The notes: a model not told the origin generated them from the sequence alone. 40,110 bases of DNA from Flavobacterium subsaxonicum WB 4.1-42 = DSM 21790 (GCF_000422725.1 NZ_KE383913.1:38375-78484), one strand, 5' to 3'. Shown: positions 15,086 through 23,933, counted from the first letter of the stretch. Made by a program: numbers and translations.

Positions 15086-15691
15086 TCAGTTTCCTGCTGT
15101 AGCCTTTGCAGGCTGCCCCTGCTTTAAAACCCGATCTATTAAAGTAAAATGACTCTTAATGTAGGGCATTTCTTTAGGTTTTATGTTGTATTTAAGGCTG
15201 CTTTCGGTGGTAAAAATCTCGATAGCCTTTAAATTCACAGTCATAAGCTTCTCAAAAAGGGCTCTCATGTCGGCATTAGTGCCTGTCCTGGAGGCTAAGA
15301 CATAACCGCCCACAAAGGCAAGCTTATCGCAGCTGGTCTCAGAAACCTGCATGCACTCGGCTGTAGAACCGTCTTCAAAGGTTAAGATAACCTTGCCGGT
15401 TTCAAACTTAAGGCACCCAAGGCTGGCATCGTTATGCACTATATTTAAATCTATGAAATACAGCTCGTTAAGCGTTTCGTTATTTAAAGTAGACTGGTAG
15501 CCGGCATCAAAAAACACCATTCCGGTACGGGTAATATTGTCATCGCGCGATACATCTTCGCCCCTGTGGTTACGGGTAACAATGGTGCGCTCGCCGGTTT
15601 TAGGGTTGGTGGTATTAATATCAAAGCCCTGAGCCAGTGCTGCCTGGCAAAAAAGCACGAGTAAAAAACAGTGTAGGGTAAAGGTTTTCAT
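15086..15691 (-). CDS. Hypothetical secreted protein downstream of a sensor kinase
   Basis: The 201-residue protein has a signal peptide (hydrophobic residues 5-20, cleavage near ALAQG). The mature part contains three cysteines at about 93, 113 and 120 and a beta-rich central region (GKVILTFEDGSTAEC). No family is recognised. The gene starts 35 bases after the end of the PAS histidine kinase on the same strand and is probably co-transcribed with it. That could make it a periplasmic partner or an unrelated passenger. A -7 element in the gap is not convincing. Confidence 0.65.
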   Translation of the reverse strand: MKTFTLHCFLLVLFCQAALAQGFDINTTNPKTGERTIVTRNHRGEDVSRDDNITRTGMVFFDAGYQSTLNNETLNELYFIDLNIVHNDASLGCLKFETGKVILTFEDGSTAECMQVSETSCDKLAFVGGYVLASRTGTNADMRALFEKLMTVNLKAIEIFTTESSLKYNIKPKEMPYIKSHFTLIDRVLKQGQPAKATAGN

Positions 15692-15726
15692 AAGTTGGTA
15701 ATTTGCCTGTAAATTTACACAAAATA

Positions 15727-18543
15727 CTAAAGCGGAAAGTATACATTAAACGTTGCGCCTTCGCCGGACTTAGACGCAGCACTGATGATAGCTTCGTGAT
15801 TTTCAGCTATTTTCTGGCAAATGGCAAGGCCAATACCTGTGCCCTCGTATTCGGTTTTACCGTGCAGGCGCTGAAATACCTCAAAAATTCGGTTGGCATA
15901 CTCCTGGCTAAAGCCAATACCATTGTCTGAAACGGCAATGTGCAGGTACTTTTTACGGCCAAAGGCATTAGGGTTATCTATGGCATTGCCCTTAATAACC
16001 TCTGATGCTATGGTAATTACCGGCGGCATACCGCTTTTGGCAAACTTAATGGCATTAGATATAAGGTTGGTAAACAACTGCCTTATCTGGAACGGTATGG
16101 CGTTAATAGACGGCAACTGAGCAACCGTAACGGTGCCGCCTTTTTCGTCGAGTGTTTCGGCAAACTCGCTTACAATCTCGGCAACCATTGCATTAAGGTC
16201 GGTTTTTTCGAACACTTTCTCGGTACCGCTTGCGCGCGAATACATTAGCAAATCCTGTATAAGCTTGGTCATTCGGGCGGCAGCCACCTGCATGCGTGTA
16301 AAATTTTTCTTAGCGCTGTCCGACAGGTTTTTTTCGCTGGCCATTATAATACTGCCAAAGGTCTGTATTTTTCTAAGGGGTTCCTGCAAATCGTGACTGG
16401 ATATGTAGGCAAACGATTGCAGCTCCTTATTCATGTTCTGCAAATCGATATTGGCTTTTTTAAGCTCGTAAGTACGCTCTTCCACAAGCATTTCGAGGTT
16501 TTTCTGAAACGTCTTCTGGTCGTCTATATCGGTACTTGTGCCCACCCATTGTATAATGTTGCCACGTTCGTCTTTTTGGGCCGTGGCACGGCTCAATTGC
16601 CAGCGGTAAACACCATCAGAACGCTTAAAGCGGTGTTCCATAATATAATCATTACCGGTTTCTACAGAGTGCATCCAGCGCCTTATATTTTCGTCGCGGT
16701 CCTGAGGATGGATCATATCCAGCCAGCCGGCATCTAACAGCTGGTACTCTTTATAGCCGGTATAGCGAAACATCGAATCGCTAAAATAATCAAGGCGCCC
16801 ATCGGGGTCGGCGGTCCAGATAAATTGCGGAATGGACTCTGATAGTACCCTGAACTTATGTTCGCTCCTGCGCAATGCTTCTTCGGCTACCATACGCTCG
16901 GTAATATCTATCATAACCTTGGTGGCACCCACAACCCTGCCGTTCTCATCTTTCAACACCTGCGGGTGCACCAGTACATGGCGCCTCTCGCCGTTTTGGC
17001 GGTACATATAAATTTCTTCTTCCATAGAGCGGCCCTCTTTAAAAGCCATAGCCATAGGGCACTCATCATGCGGAACATAAACCCCATCGAGCGTTGTAAT
17101 GCGGTGCGAACCACACCAGCGGTCTATGCCCAGCTGCGGGGTGCGCCCCCACAAAATTTCGGCAGCCTCGTTATAAAGGTCTATATAACCGTTACCGTCT
17201 ATAGTGTACATGGCCACGGGCAGTGTTTGTATAAGGTGCGATTTCCTGTTTTGCAAACGTTCGCGCAACTGACGTGCGGCAACGCGCTCTGTAACATCGG
17301 TAACGGTACATAAAATACCGGTAACGCTGCCATCTATATCAAAAAGGGGCGCATATTCGTAATCTAAATAATAAGCTTTAGTACCATCGTGCGATACCAC
17401 GTAGGCAAGCGACTCTATTTCGCGGTGGGGGATGCCGGTATCCATAACGGCATTAAGCTGGTCGGCGTATTTTTGATCTATAAGTTCCGGAAAAACCTCC
17501 AGTATGCCCCTGCCCTCTACCTCAGCAATATCCTTACGCCAAATATCGTCCTGCATGGTTTTGTTGGCTATTTCTATAACAAAATCGCGCCCACGGAAAA
17601 TGCACATAGCAATAGGGCTTTGCATTACCATGTTCCTAAATTCCTTTTCTTTTTCTATCAGGGCGTTACGCGCGTTAACCATGCCGGTAACCTCTGTACA
17701 CACTATTATAATACCCTGTACGGCCCCGTTATCTTCAAACAAGGGCTGGTACACAAAGTTAAAATGCGCGAGTTCAGAGTGGCCTTTTCTGGAAAGGCAC
17801 ACCCCAACCTCTGTGCCCACAAACGGAACGCCGGAGTTGTACACCCGCGTTAAAATATCATCTATCATGCCGCCCTTAAGTTCTGAAAGTGATTCCAGTA
17901 GCGGACGGTTAATAAACTGCCCGTCTTTGTCTACAATCTGTAAATACAGCTCGTTAGCCAGCTCCACCATCATGTTGGGGCCTTTTAAAATACAAATACC
18001 CACGGGTGCCTGGCTAAAATAGCTTTCGAGTTTTTTTTGGGCGCTTTCGCGCGATTTATACAGCTGCTGTGCCTGGTCTTTATATAAGTAATCGATTATC
18101 TGGAGGGTTTGCGCCATTTCCTGATACTGCTCGCCGCTGGGCTCGGTAATATTTTCGGCATCGGTAACGGTAAGATCTTTTATAGCGGTGCCGGTGTTTA
18201 CTTTAAGTTCCAGCAATTCGAGCTGAAGCAGCATATTATCGGCCCGCAAATCAAATATCTGCAAGGCATTTTGCGCATCCTCGGGGTGGCCCTCTTTGTA
18301 GCGGCCTATTAGTGTAACCGCCAGGTCCTGCATTATTTTTGCGGCTGTAGAAAGCGCCTCAAATTCAGAAAACAAAAGCCTGTTCTCTTCAAAACAGTGC
18401 TTGCAATCGTTAGTAAAAAGTGCGGTATGCGGCTCTGCAACCGTATTGGGCAGGCTAAACAAATACGACCGTAAGGCAGTGCGCAGGCCGGTAATACGTG
18501 CCTTGGCTGCATTAAAATCTATAGGATGAGAGGTATTATCCAT
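15727..18543 (-). CDS. Multi-PAS sensor histidine kinase
   Basis: The 938-residue protein has no membrane segment and should be a cytosolic sensor. Residues 1-150 are helical and unrecognised. Four PAS repeats follow at about 165-290, 300-420, 430-550 and 560-690, opened by similar stretches such as APVGICILKG, SPIAMCIFRG and LPVAMYTIDG; the last has the PAC-type WVGTSTDID end. A short coiled coil leads into the HisKA domain, with phospho-acceptor H717 in YISSHDLQEPL. The ATPase domain shows the N box LISNAIKFAKS, G1 SDNGIGF and G2 GTGIGLAICQKI. No receiver domain and no response-regulator gene are nearby, so it is an orphan kinase. Signal and target are unknown. Confidence 0.92.
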   Translation of the reverse strand: MDNTSHPIDFNAAKARITGLRTALRSYLFSLPNTVAEPHTALFTNDCKHCFEENRLLFSEFEALSTAAKIMQDLAVTLIGRYKEGHPEDAQNALQIFDLRADNMLLQLELLELKVNTGTAIKDLTVTDAENITEPSGEQYQEMAQTLQIIDYLYKDQAQQLYKSRESAQKKLESYFSQAPVGICILKGPNMMVELANELYLQIVDKDGQFINRPLLESLSELKGGMIDDILTRVYNSGVPFVGTEVGVCLSRKGHSELAHFNFVYQPLFEDNGAVQGIIIVCTEVTGMVNARNALIEKEKEFRNMVMQSPIAMCIFRGRDFVIEIANKTMQDDIWRKDIAEVEGRGILEVFPELIDQKYADQLNAVMDTGIPHREIESLAYVVSHDGTKAYYLDYEYAPLFDIDGSVTGILCTVTDVTERVAARQLRERLQNRKSHLIQTLPVAMYTIDGNGYIDLYNEAAEILWGRTPQLGIDRWCGSHRITTLDGVYVPHDECPMAMAFKEGRSMEEEIYMYRQNGERRHVLVHPQVLKDENGRVVGATKVMIDITERMVAEEALRRSEHKFRVLSESIPQFIWTADPDGRLDYFSDSMFRYTGYKEYQLLDAGWLDMIHPQDRDENIRRWMHSVETGNDYIMEHRFKRSDGVYRWQLSRATAQKDERGNIIQWVGTSTDIDDQKTFQKNLEMLVEERTYELKKANIDLQNMNKELQSFAYISSHDLQEPLRKIQTFGSIIMASEKNLSDSAKKNFTRMQVAAARMTKLIQDLLMYSRASGTEKVFEKTDLNAMVAEIVSEFAETLDEKGGTVTVAQLPSINAIPFQIRQLFTNLISNAIKFAKSGMPPVITIASEVIKGNAIDNPNAFGRKKYLHIAVSDNGIGFSQEYANRIFEVFQRLHGKTEYEGTGIGLAICQKIAENHEAIISAASKSGEGATFNVYFPL

Positions 18544-18926
18544 AAACCCAAATATAAATAAAACCCCGTTAAAAACTGTTAATCAGTTTGTTGATTTTTT
18601 GAAATTTGTGGATTTTAAAAATCTTAAGTTGTTATGATACCGGATAGAAGACAAAACAAATTAGCTTATAATAATCTTTAAACTCCCCTCCCCCGATTTG
18701 GCTACAACATACACCATTTAGGTTACAAGGGCACGTTAACTACAGGCGTATCTTTGTACCGTAATGTTTGACACACATAACCCAAAAGCGGTGAAATAAG
18801 GATAAGAAGCACATTGACCCAATAACAATGTTTGATTTGTGCAACTAAAACTTTGTTTTGTGTAAGTTTTTTGGTGCGGTGCCGTTTTACATTTGTACGA
18901 TCTAATTACAACTAAATTATAACGCC
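18544..18926. promoter_or_regulatory. Intergenic region with promoter for the small membrane protein gene
   Basis: About 380 bases without a gene. At 18888-18895 TACATTTG matches the -7 consensus on the plus strand, about 31 bases before the ATG at 18927; a T-rich TTG lies only 14 bases upstream, shorter than usual. The rest shows no hairpin of note. Confidence 0.4.
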
Positions 18927-19139
18927 ATGAAAACAGCTTATATACTACTTAGCAGCCTTATTGTAGCCATTGCCTTTAGTGCCGGGATAACGTTTTTACT
19001 CTACCTAACCTCAACCGTTACCAGCTACAAACACAACACCGTGCAAAAAGATTGCAGCGGCCTGTGGGTAACAAACAAAGTAGTTAATCGTCAGGATGAT
19101 ATAGAAAGTAAAATACCTGATGTAGTAAACTTCGAGTAA
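18927..19139 (+). CDS. Small single-pass membrane protein
   Basis: The 70-residue product has one long hydrophobic segment at about residues 5-30 and a short polar tail with one Cys (KDCSGLW). It begins MKTAYILL and could be a signal-anchored membrane peptide. No family is recognised. It is preceded by a -7 promoter element and followed by a degenerate CACAAAG-type repeat, which separates it from the cyclase. Its existence rests on the promoter, start codon and composition. Confidence 0.5.
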   Translation: MKTAYILLSSLIVAIAFSAGITFLLYLTSTVTSYKHNTVQKDCSGLWVTNKVVNRQDDIESKIPDVVNFE

Positions 19140-19180
19140 AAATTAACCACAACGCTATGCGCCACAAAGATTACGCTAAG
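19140..19180. repeat. Degenerate CACAAAGA-type repeat
   Basis: CCACAAAGATTACGCTAAG followed by AACACAAGG resembles the repeats at 2017-2120 and 20259-20427. The remaining bases to 19354 show no gene. Confidence 0.4.
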
Positions 19181-19354
19181 AACACAAGGCTGCACGCACC
19201 AGGAAAAGCCGACAACAAGTTGTCTTTAAGCACACAAAGCGTATCGATATTGTTGCGAAGCAGGCAACCTTTCGCTTTCTTACAATTACAGGGGTTTTAA
19301 AAAGCCCAATTTTACACTAACAATTATAGCTTATTGCTTAAAAATATACCGCTT

Positions 19355-20239
19355 ATGAAAACAGCTACATTTATTAACCACCTAAAAGCCCATTTGTGCT
19401 GCCCGGAGCAACAGGTTAAAAAACAGCTGGCTACCATTGCCGTTCAGCAAAACGATAACACTACCTCCTACCAGGCATTTGCCTCGTGCAGTGTAGATGT
19501 TACCAAACCGCAAACCACTGTTTACGTAAGCCCCGCAGAGCAACAACTGGCACAGCGTTACAACCTTCCGGCTAACGTTACGCTGGCGCAGGGCAACACC
19601 AAAAAGGGCAATGCCTTGTCGGACCTTTTAGGAAGTATTACTACCCGCTCTGAAGAGCGCAACCTTGGCCTGTTGTTTCTGGATATTAGAAATTTTACTT
19701 CGATTATGGAAGTGTATCCCGCGCAGACCGTATTGCACGTAGTGAGGCTATTGTTTTTACTTTTCAGCAAATCGATTAAGGAAAATGGTGGCCGTATTAT
19801 TGAAACCGGTGGCGACAGCCTGTATGCCGTTTTTGGCCTTGATGCACCCCTTGGTGCAGTTAACGATTCGGTAAAGGCATCGTACGCTATTTTAAACGAC
19901 CTCGAAACGTTTAACACCTCGTATGCCATTCCGCAATTTGGACTGGACATCGAAATTGGCATTGGCCTGCACAAAGGCAACGTAGCCGTTAGCTATTCTG
20001 ACCTGGATGATCTTGGCCACCTTACCGTTATGGGGTTGCCTGTAAACATTGCGGCCCGCCTTCAGGCTGCCACTAAAGAGCTTAACAACAACATTATAAT
20101 TTCCGACGAAGCCTACCGCATCCTGGAACCCACCGCCAATGACGATGCCATATCCATTCGCCTTAAAGGTATCTCGGCCCCCGTGCCGGTAAGGTTACTG
20201 GGGTATCCGTACCATAGTAATCTATTTGCAACGGCGTAA
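19355..20239 (+). CDS. Class III nucleotidyl cyclase domain protein
   Basis: The 294-residue protein should make a cyclic nucleotide in the cytoplasm. Residues 1-95 are unrecognised and carry a paired Cys (LCCPEQQ). The cyclase domain runs from about 100 to 285. Both metal-binding aspartates are present: D110 in FLDIRNFTS and D154 in GGDSLYAVFG. Transition-state residues are N231 and R235 in GLPVNIAARLQ. The base-selecting positions are mixed: E150 stands where adenylyl cyclases have Lys (Glu is typical of guanylyl cyclases), and T224 stands where bacterial adenylyl cyclases often have Thr. The frame opens at a TTG at 19334, but ATG at 19355 is preferred. No effector gene is adjacent, though a Crp-like gene lies 5 kb downstream. 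Confidence 0.85.
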   Translation: MKTATFINHLKAHLCCPEQQVKKQLATIAVQQNDNTTSYQAFASCSVDVTKPQTTVYVSPAEQQLAQRYNLPANVTLAQGNTKKGNALSDLLGSITTRSEERNLGLLFLDIRNFTSIMEVYPAQTVLHVVRLLFLLFSKSIKENGGRIIETGGDSLYAVFGLDAPLGAVNDSVKASYAILNDLETFNTSYAIPQFGLDIEIGIGLHKGNVAVSYSDLDDLGHLTVMGLPVNIAARLQAATKELNNNIIISDEAYRILEPTANDDAISIRLKGISAPVPVRLLGYPYHSNLFATA

Positions 20240-20258
20240 TTTTTTGAAGAAAGCTATT

Positions 20259-20427
20259 CCACAGAGGGGACACAGAGATACACGGAGATACACGGAGATT
20301 TTTTTAGATTGCGCCTTAGGCGCGAGATCACTAAGCTTCTCGTTATAGCTCTGTGGCCTCCTACCGCAGGTAGTAGACTAAACTTATCCTCTGTGCATCT
20401 CTGTGTCCCCTCCGTGCATCTCTGTGG
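20259..20427. repeat. Large inverted CACAGAG repeat
   Basis: The left arm CCACAGAGGGGACACAGAG (with tandem GATACACGGA) is matched in reverse by the right arm at about 20388-20427, which reads CTCTGTGTCCCCTCCGTGC. Between them GCGCC-TTA-GGCGC makes a small hairpin. It fills the gap between the convergent cyclase and MFS genes. No protein is encoded. Confidence 0.75.
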
Positions 20428-20449
20428 TACAACTCCCCATCATAATCAA

Positions 20450-20485
20450 AAAAAAACCGGACTCTTAGTAAACTAAAAGTCCGGT
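20450..20485 (-). terminator. Terminator of the MFS gene
   Basis: AACCGGACT/AGTCCGGTT, a perfect 9-bp stem with a loop that can pair further (TTAG/CTAA), is followed on the minus strand by nine T. Confidence 0.85.
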
Positions 20486-20517
20486 TACAGGCAAAGTAAA
20501 AAAACCAAATCAGTATT

Positions 20518-21705
20518 TTAGTGCGCAATGGCGCGTTTTTGTTCGGCAGTAAGCGGTTCGGCCGGGGTAACGGTTTTAATAAACACCACGGTTACAGCTG
20601 CGCCCAGTAGCGCCATACCCACCCCAACAAGGTTAGGCGATGCAAAGCCGTAGCCCTTATCTATCGGCAGGCCACCCAGGTACGCTCCAAGGGCATTACC
20701 AATATTAAAGCTGGCCTGTATAGCAGCAGAGGCTATCATCTCGGCGCCTTTAGCACTTTGTATCATCATCATCTGTACGGGTGCTATGAGTGCAAAGGCT
20801 ACAAAGCCGGTAAGGAAAACCAGCCCCAGCGACACATATTGGTTACCCGACAAGAAAAACACACCCGTTAATATAGCAGCCATACCAATAAGCATGGCAA
20901 ATACCGTATGCGATGGCGAGAACCTGTCGGCCAGGCGTGCACCGGCAAGGTTGCCGGCAACCATTCCCACTCCTGCAAGCATTAGTATGTAAGGCACATT
21001 ATCGGCATCGAAATGTGAAATATTAGTCAGCAACGGGGCAATGTAGCTCATCCAGGCAAAGAGTCCGCCCGTGCCAATGGCCGTAATAAAAATTACCAGC
21101 CAAGCCTGTGGTTTGCTAAAAAAGCTAAGCTGCGTTTTAATGTTGGTGGCTTTATCGGCCTCTACTTTGGGCATGTACAGCAACAGCGATATAATGGTAA
21201 TAAGGCCTATAACGGCAATAATTACAAAGCTGTAGCGCCAGCTAAAGTTGTGCCCCACAAACGTACCCAGCGGAACGCCAAGCACATTGGCAATGGTAAG
21301 CCCGCTAAACATAACGGCAACGTTCTGGGCTTCTTTGCCTTTTACGGCAAGGCGGCTGGCCACCACGGCACCCACCCCAAAAAATGCCCCGTGCGGCAAT
21401 CCGGAAAGAAACCTACTAACCAACAGCATATTATAACCCGGCGCCACTATAGAGAGCGCATTAAAAACGGTAAGCATAATAGCCATAGCTACCAGCATTT
21501 TTTTGGGTGGAAAGTTTCGGCCCGCAATAACCAACAGCGGCGCACCTACCACTACACCGGTGGCATAGGCCGATATTAAGTAGCCCGCTTTGGGTATAGA
21601 AACGCGTAAATCGGCAGCAATATCGGGTAATAGCCCCATTACTACAAATTCGGTAATACCTATGGTAAGGCCACCCAGGGCAAGCGGCAGTAAGTGTAAT
21701 TTCAT
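20518..21705 (-). CDS. MFS transporter, AraJ/DHA1-like exporter
   Basis: The 395-residue protein shows about twelve hydrophobic helices. It opens LGGLTIGITEFVVMGLLPDIAADL, the pattern of the AraJ/YdhP/chloramphenicol-resistance type proton antiporters. A loop-2/3 region (VIAGRNFPPKKML) and LSGLPHGAFFGVGAVVASRL in helix 4 support this. It should export a sugar-like compound or drug across the inner membrane. It is divergent from an AraC regulator, with repeated GGCAAATT motifs between them, so it is likely controlled by that regulator. Confidence 0.9.
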   Translation of the reverse strand: MKLHLLPLALGGLTIGITEFVVMGLLPDIAADLRVSIPKAGYLISAYATGVVVGAPLLVIAGRNFPPKKMLVAMAIMLTVFNALSIVAPGYNMLLVSRFLSGLPHGAFFGVGAVVASRLAVKGKEAQNVAVMFSGLTIANVLGVPLGTFVGHNFSWRYSFVIIAVIGLITIISLLLYMPKVEADKATNIKTQLSFFSKPQAWLVIFITAIGTGGLFAWMSYIAPLLTNISHFDADNVPYILMLAGVGMVAGNLAGARLADRFSPSHTVFAMLIGMAAILTGVFFLSGNQYVSLGLVFLTGFVAFALIAPVQMMMIQSAKGAEMIASAAIQASFNIGNALGAYLGGLPIDKGYGFASPNLVGVGMALLGAAVTVVFIKTVTPAEPLTAEQKRAIAH

Positions 21706-21722
21706 ACAAGGGTTTTATCAGT

Positions 21723-21756
21723 AGGCAAATTTACTATAGGCAATTGGCAAATTAGT
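21723..21756. promoter_or_regulatory. Divergent MFS/AraC control region with repeated GGCAA(A)TT
   Basis: GGCAAATTTA, GGCAATT and GGCAAATTAG occur within 34 bases. On the minus strand TAAATTTG (21733-21726) is an exact -7 element for the MFS gene and overlaps the first repeat. TACATTTA (21759-21766) is a one-off match for the AraC gene. I infer that the repeats are operator half-sites. Confidence 0.45.
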
Positions 21757-21791
21757 TGTACATTTATGACACATAATTGCAATTATACGTT

Positions 21792-22625
21792 ATGAAAAAA
21801 CTTAACCAGTACGAAAGCCTGCTTTTAGACGAATTTGAAGAAGAGAAATTTCACCTGCCCGTACACAGCCACACCTATTACGAGCTTATTTATATTAAGA
21901 AAGGCAGCGGCATACACCACCTTAACCAAAGCCGCATACCTTATACTGCGGGCGACCTGTTTGCTATTTCGCCCGATGACGAGCATTATTTCGACATACA
22001 CAGCAGCACCCGCTTTGTATTTATTAAATTTACCGACAGCTATTTTAGCACCAAGAAAAACCTGGCTACCGATGATATGCTTATCAACACGCCGGAGCAG
22101 TTTATGCGCGAAAAGCTTTTAAAGGAAAGCGTACTTATATTAGATGAGCCCTGCCGTACCATACTTAAAAACACGGTAGATAATATCACGGCTTACAATT
22201 GCAGGAAAGATGTATCAAACTCGCCCATAGTTTTTTACCAGATACTGTCTATTTTTGGGCTCATAAAAGAGGCCATGCGCCACATGGAACTGCCCACGCA
22301 GGGTGCCACCTTTGATAATAAACAGATTATTGCCTACATACACCAAAACGTTTATAATCCTGAGCAGGTACAAATAAAGGCTATAGCGGCACATTTTAGT
22401 ATTGCGCCATCTTATTTTAGCGCTTGGTTTAAGCGCAACTTTGCCATTACCTACCGCGATTACATTAACAACCTGCGCACCAAGCTTATAGAAAAACGCA
22501 TTGCCGGCCGCAATATGCCCATTAAGCAAATTGCCCACGAATTTGGCTTTACCGATGAGAGTCACCTCTCCAATTACTTTAAAAAGCGCAAGAATATTAA
22601 ACCCAGCGAGTTTGGGAGGAGGTAA
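21792..22625 (+). CDS. AraC family transcriptional regulator
   Basis: The 277-residue protein has an N-terminal cupin-like ligand domain, with HSHTYYELIYIKKGSG and YTAGDLFAISPDDEHYF, and a C-terminal double helix-turn-helix of about residues 180-277. That part contains VQIKAIAAHFSIAPSYFSAWFKR and the AraC signature FGFTDESHLSNYFKKR...KPSEF. It probably activates the divergent MFS exporter in response to a small molecule. A TTG at 21777 extends the frame by five residues; ATG at 21792 is the better start. Confidence 0.92.
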   Translation: MKKLNQYESLLLDEFEEEKFHLPVHSHTYYELIYIKKGSGIHHLNQSRIPYTAGDLFAISPDDEHYFDIHSSTRFVFIKFTDSYFSTKKNLATDDMLINTPEQFMREKLLKESVLILDEPCRTILKNTVDNITAYNCRKDVSNSPIVFYQILSIFGLIKEAMRHMELPTQGATFDNKQIIAYIHQNVYNPEQVQIKAIAAHFSIAPSYFSAWFKRNFAITYRDYINNLRTKLIEKRIAGRNMPIKQIAHEFGFTDESHLSNYFKKRKNIKPSEFGRR

Positions 22626-22741
22626 AAAAGTCTCAGTTTTCAGCAGCAGTAAAGCACCGGAGTCAATCCGATTTTAGTACTTCAATGTTTTCGCGTGAAC
22701 GAATGGATAATAAATAAAACAGTTTTGGCAGCAAACGCAGG

Positions 22742-23374
22742 CTAAGCTAACTTCACCTCACCCGCGGGCGAAAAATGCTTATCGGTACCGGCAACCCGGC
22801 GGCGAATGGTAATGCGGTCGCACAGCCATTCGGCTTCGTAATCAAACGGGGTAAAATCTTCAATACGCTCAAAATCAGTTGCGGCAATATTGCGCGCAAT
22901 AGTAACGTGCGGCACCATAGATGGCTTTTTAGGCTTTGGCTTAACAGGTTTATCTATAATGCTGGTCTGGCGGTTAACAATTTTAGGCTGGCGCTTTTTA
23001 CCGGGGTTTTTAATCAGGTCTACAAGGGTGGCAATAGGCTCGGGGTCTTCTACCTGAAGATAAAAAGTACGCTCGGCACCATGATCAAAATGGTTATGCC
23101 CGTTAAGCTTAACGGTAAACTTTTTTTCGCCGGCAACGGCATTTTTAATCAGCGCCTTCATATCCATAGACTCGTACCCTTCGGTTTTAAGCAGGGTAAT
23201 GTGCGCAATAGATTTTCGGTCGCGGTCGGCAATACCCACCAATTCGTGCAGGGTCTGCTTTAGGGCATCCACCTCTTCTTTAATGGCATCGCTGGGCGAA
23301 AGCAGTATATGGTACTCATATACTGTTTCCGGAAACAGGGATATCTGGTTGGTATTATTACTTCGCTTTGCCAT
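22742..23374 (-). CDS. 2H phosphoesterase, 2'-5' RNA ligase family
   Basis: The protein carries the two HxT motifs of the 2H superfamily, AHITLLK near residue 58 and PHVTIARN near residue 163, which form the active site for cyclic or 2'-5' phosphodiesters. A Lys/Pro-rich insert (PGKKRQPKIV...KPKPKKP) lies between them. A longer start at 23386 adds MHHS, but the -7 element TATTTTTG at 23391-23384 overlaps it and places transcription start near 23378, so ATG at 23374 (211 residues) is preferred. The natural RNA or nucleotide substrate is unknown. A second family member lies at 26680-27234. Confidence 0.85.
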   Translation of the reverse strand: MAKRSNNTNQISLFPETVYEYHILLSPSDAIKEEVDALKQTLHELVGIADRDRKSIAHITLLKTEGYESMDMKALIKNAVAGEKKFTVKLNGHNHFDHGAERTFYLQVEDPEPIATLVDLIKNPGKKRQPKIVNRQTSIIDKPVKPKPKKPSMVPHVTIARNIAATDFERIEDFTPFDYEAEWLCDRITIRRRVAGTDKHFSPAGEVKLA

Positions 23375-23383
23375 ACTGTGGTG

Positions 23384-23391
23384 CAAAAATA
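23384..23391 (-). promoter_or_regulatory. -7 element that decides the 2H phosphoesterase start
   Basis: TATTTTTG on the minus strand fits TAnnTTTG. Transcription from it would begin just before ATG 23374, giving an almost leaderless mRNA. Confidence 0.45.
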
Positions 23392-23450
23392 GTATTTATT
23401 ATGCTAATCATTTTGTAATTTAGTGCACATTAAAAAATCATTATACCATA

Positions 23451-23499
23451 AATACTGAAGTTGCCACCATTTTTAAAGCACAACCCAACGGTAACTTTG
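23451..23499 (+). promoter_or_regulatory. Shared operator-promoter module, copy 1 (HTH gene)
   Basis: AATACTGAAG-nnn-CCACCATTTTT is followed by the -7 element TAACTTTG at 23492-23499. The same arrangement precedes the SDR gene. Here the -33 position is TTTTA rather than TTG, consistent with an activator-dependent promoter. The predicted start lies about 15 bases before the GTG at 23520. Confidence 0.6.
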
Positions 23500-23519
23500 G
23501 TATACAAAACCCAGCAACC

Positions 23520-23933
23520 GTGGATAAACCCGAAACTTTAAGCCCCAAACCCGTAAAAAGCACTATTCCCGCCAAAATACTTTCGCGTAAAGACGAGATT
23601 GCTGCCGGTTTTATTGCGCATGCCGAAAACCATATTGCCGAACTTTTAAACGGCACGGCTAAAAAACGCTTTATTGCTACCGATTTTGGTAACCTTATGT
23701 TCATCCATCCACGACATTTAACCAACACACTTAAAATAACCATAAACACATCGGTTTGCGAGTATATGGAAAACCGGCTGGTTGCCGAAGCACAGGCGTT
23801 ACTGCGCGACACCTCCCTTTCTGTTGCCGATATTGCCCAACGTTTTATGTATGATGATCCCACCAACTTTATAAAATTCTTTAAGGGCATGACGGGGATA
23901 ACGCCGTTGCAGTACCGGAAAAGCATTCAGTAA
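23520..23933 (+). CDS. Short AraC-type HTH regulator without ligand domain
   Basis: The 137-residue protein consists almost entirely of an AraC DNA-binding domain. Helices appear around FIATDFGNLMFIHPRHLTNTLK and LSVADIAQRFMYDDPTNFIKFFKGMTGITPLQYRK, the last part being the family signature. The usual N-terminal sensor domain is absent. The start is a GTG at 23520; the promoter ends at 23499, so a longer N-terminus encoded upstream is unlikely. It precedes the SDR gene on the same strand and shares its operator, so it likely controls both itself and the SDR gene. Confidence 0.78.
   Translation: MDKPETLSPKPVKSTIPAKILSRKDEIAAGFIAHAENHIAELLNGTAKKRFIATDFGNLMFIHPRHLTNTLKITINTSVCEYMENRLVAEAQALLRDTSLSVADIAQRFMYDDPTNFIKFFKGMTGITPLQYRKSIQ

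Noticed and set aside
18549..18556. TATATTTG on the minus strand as promoter of the PAS kinase
   Set aside because: Transcription would start at the start codon itself and no -33 is present; possible leaderless start, but too weak to list as a feature.
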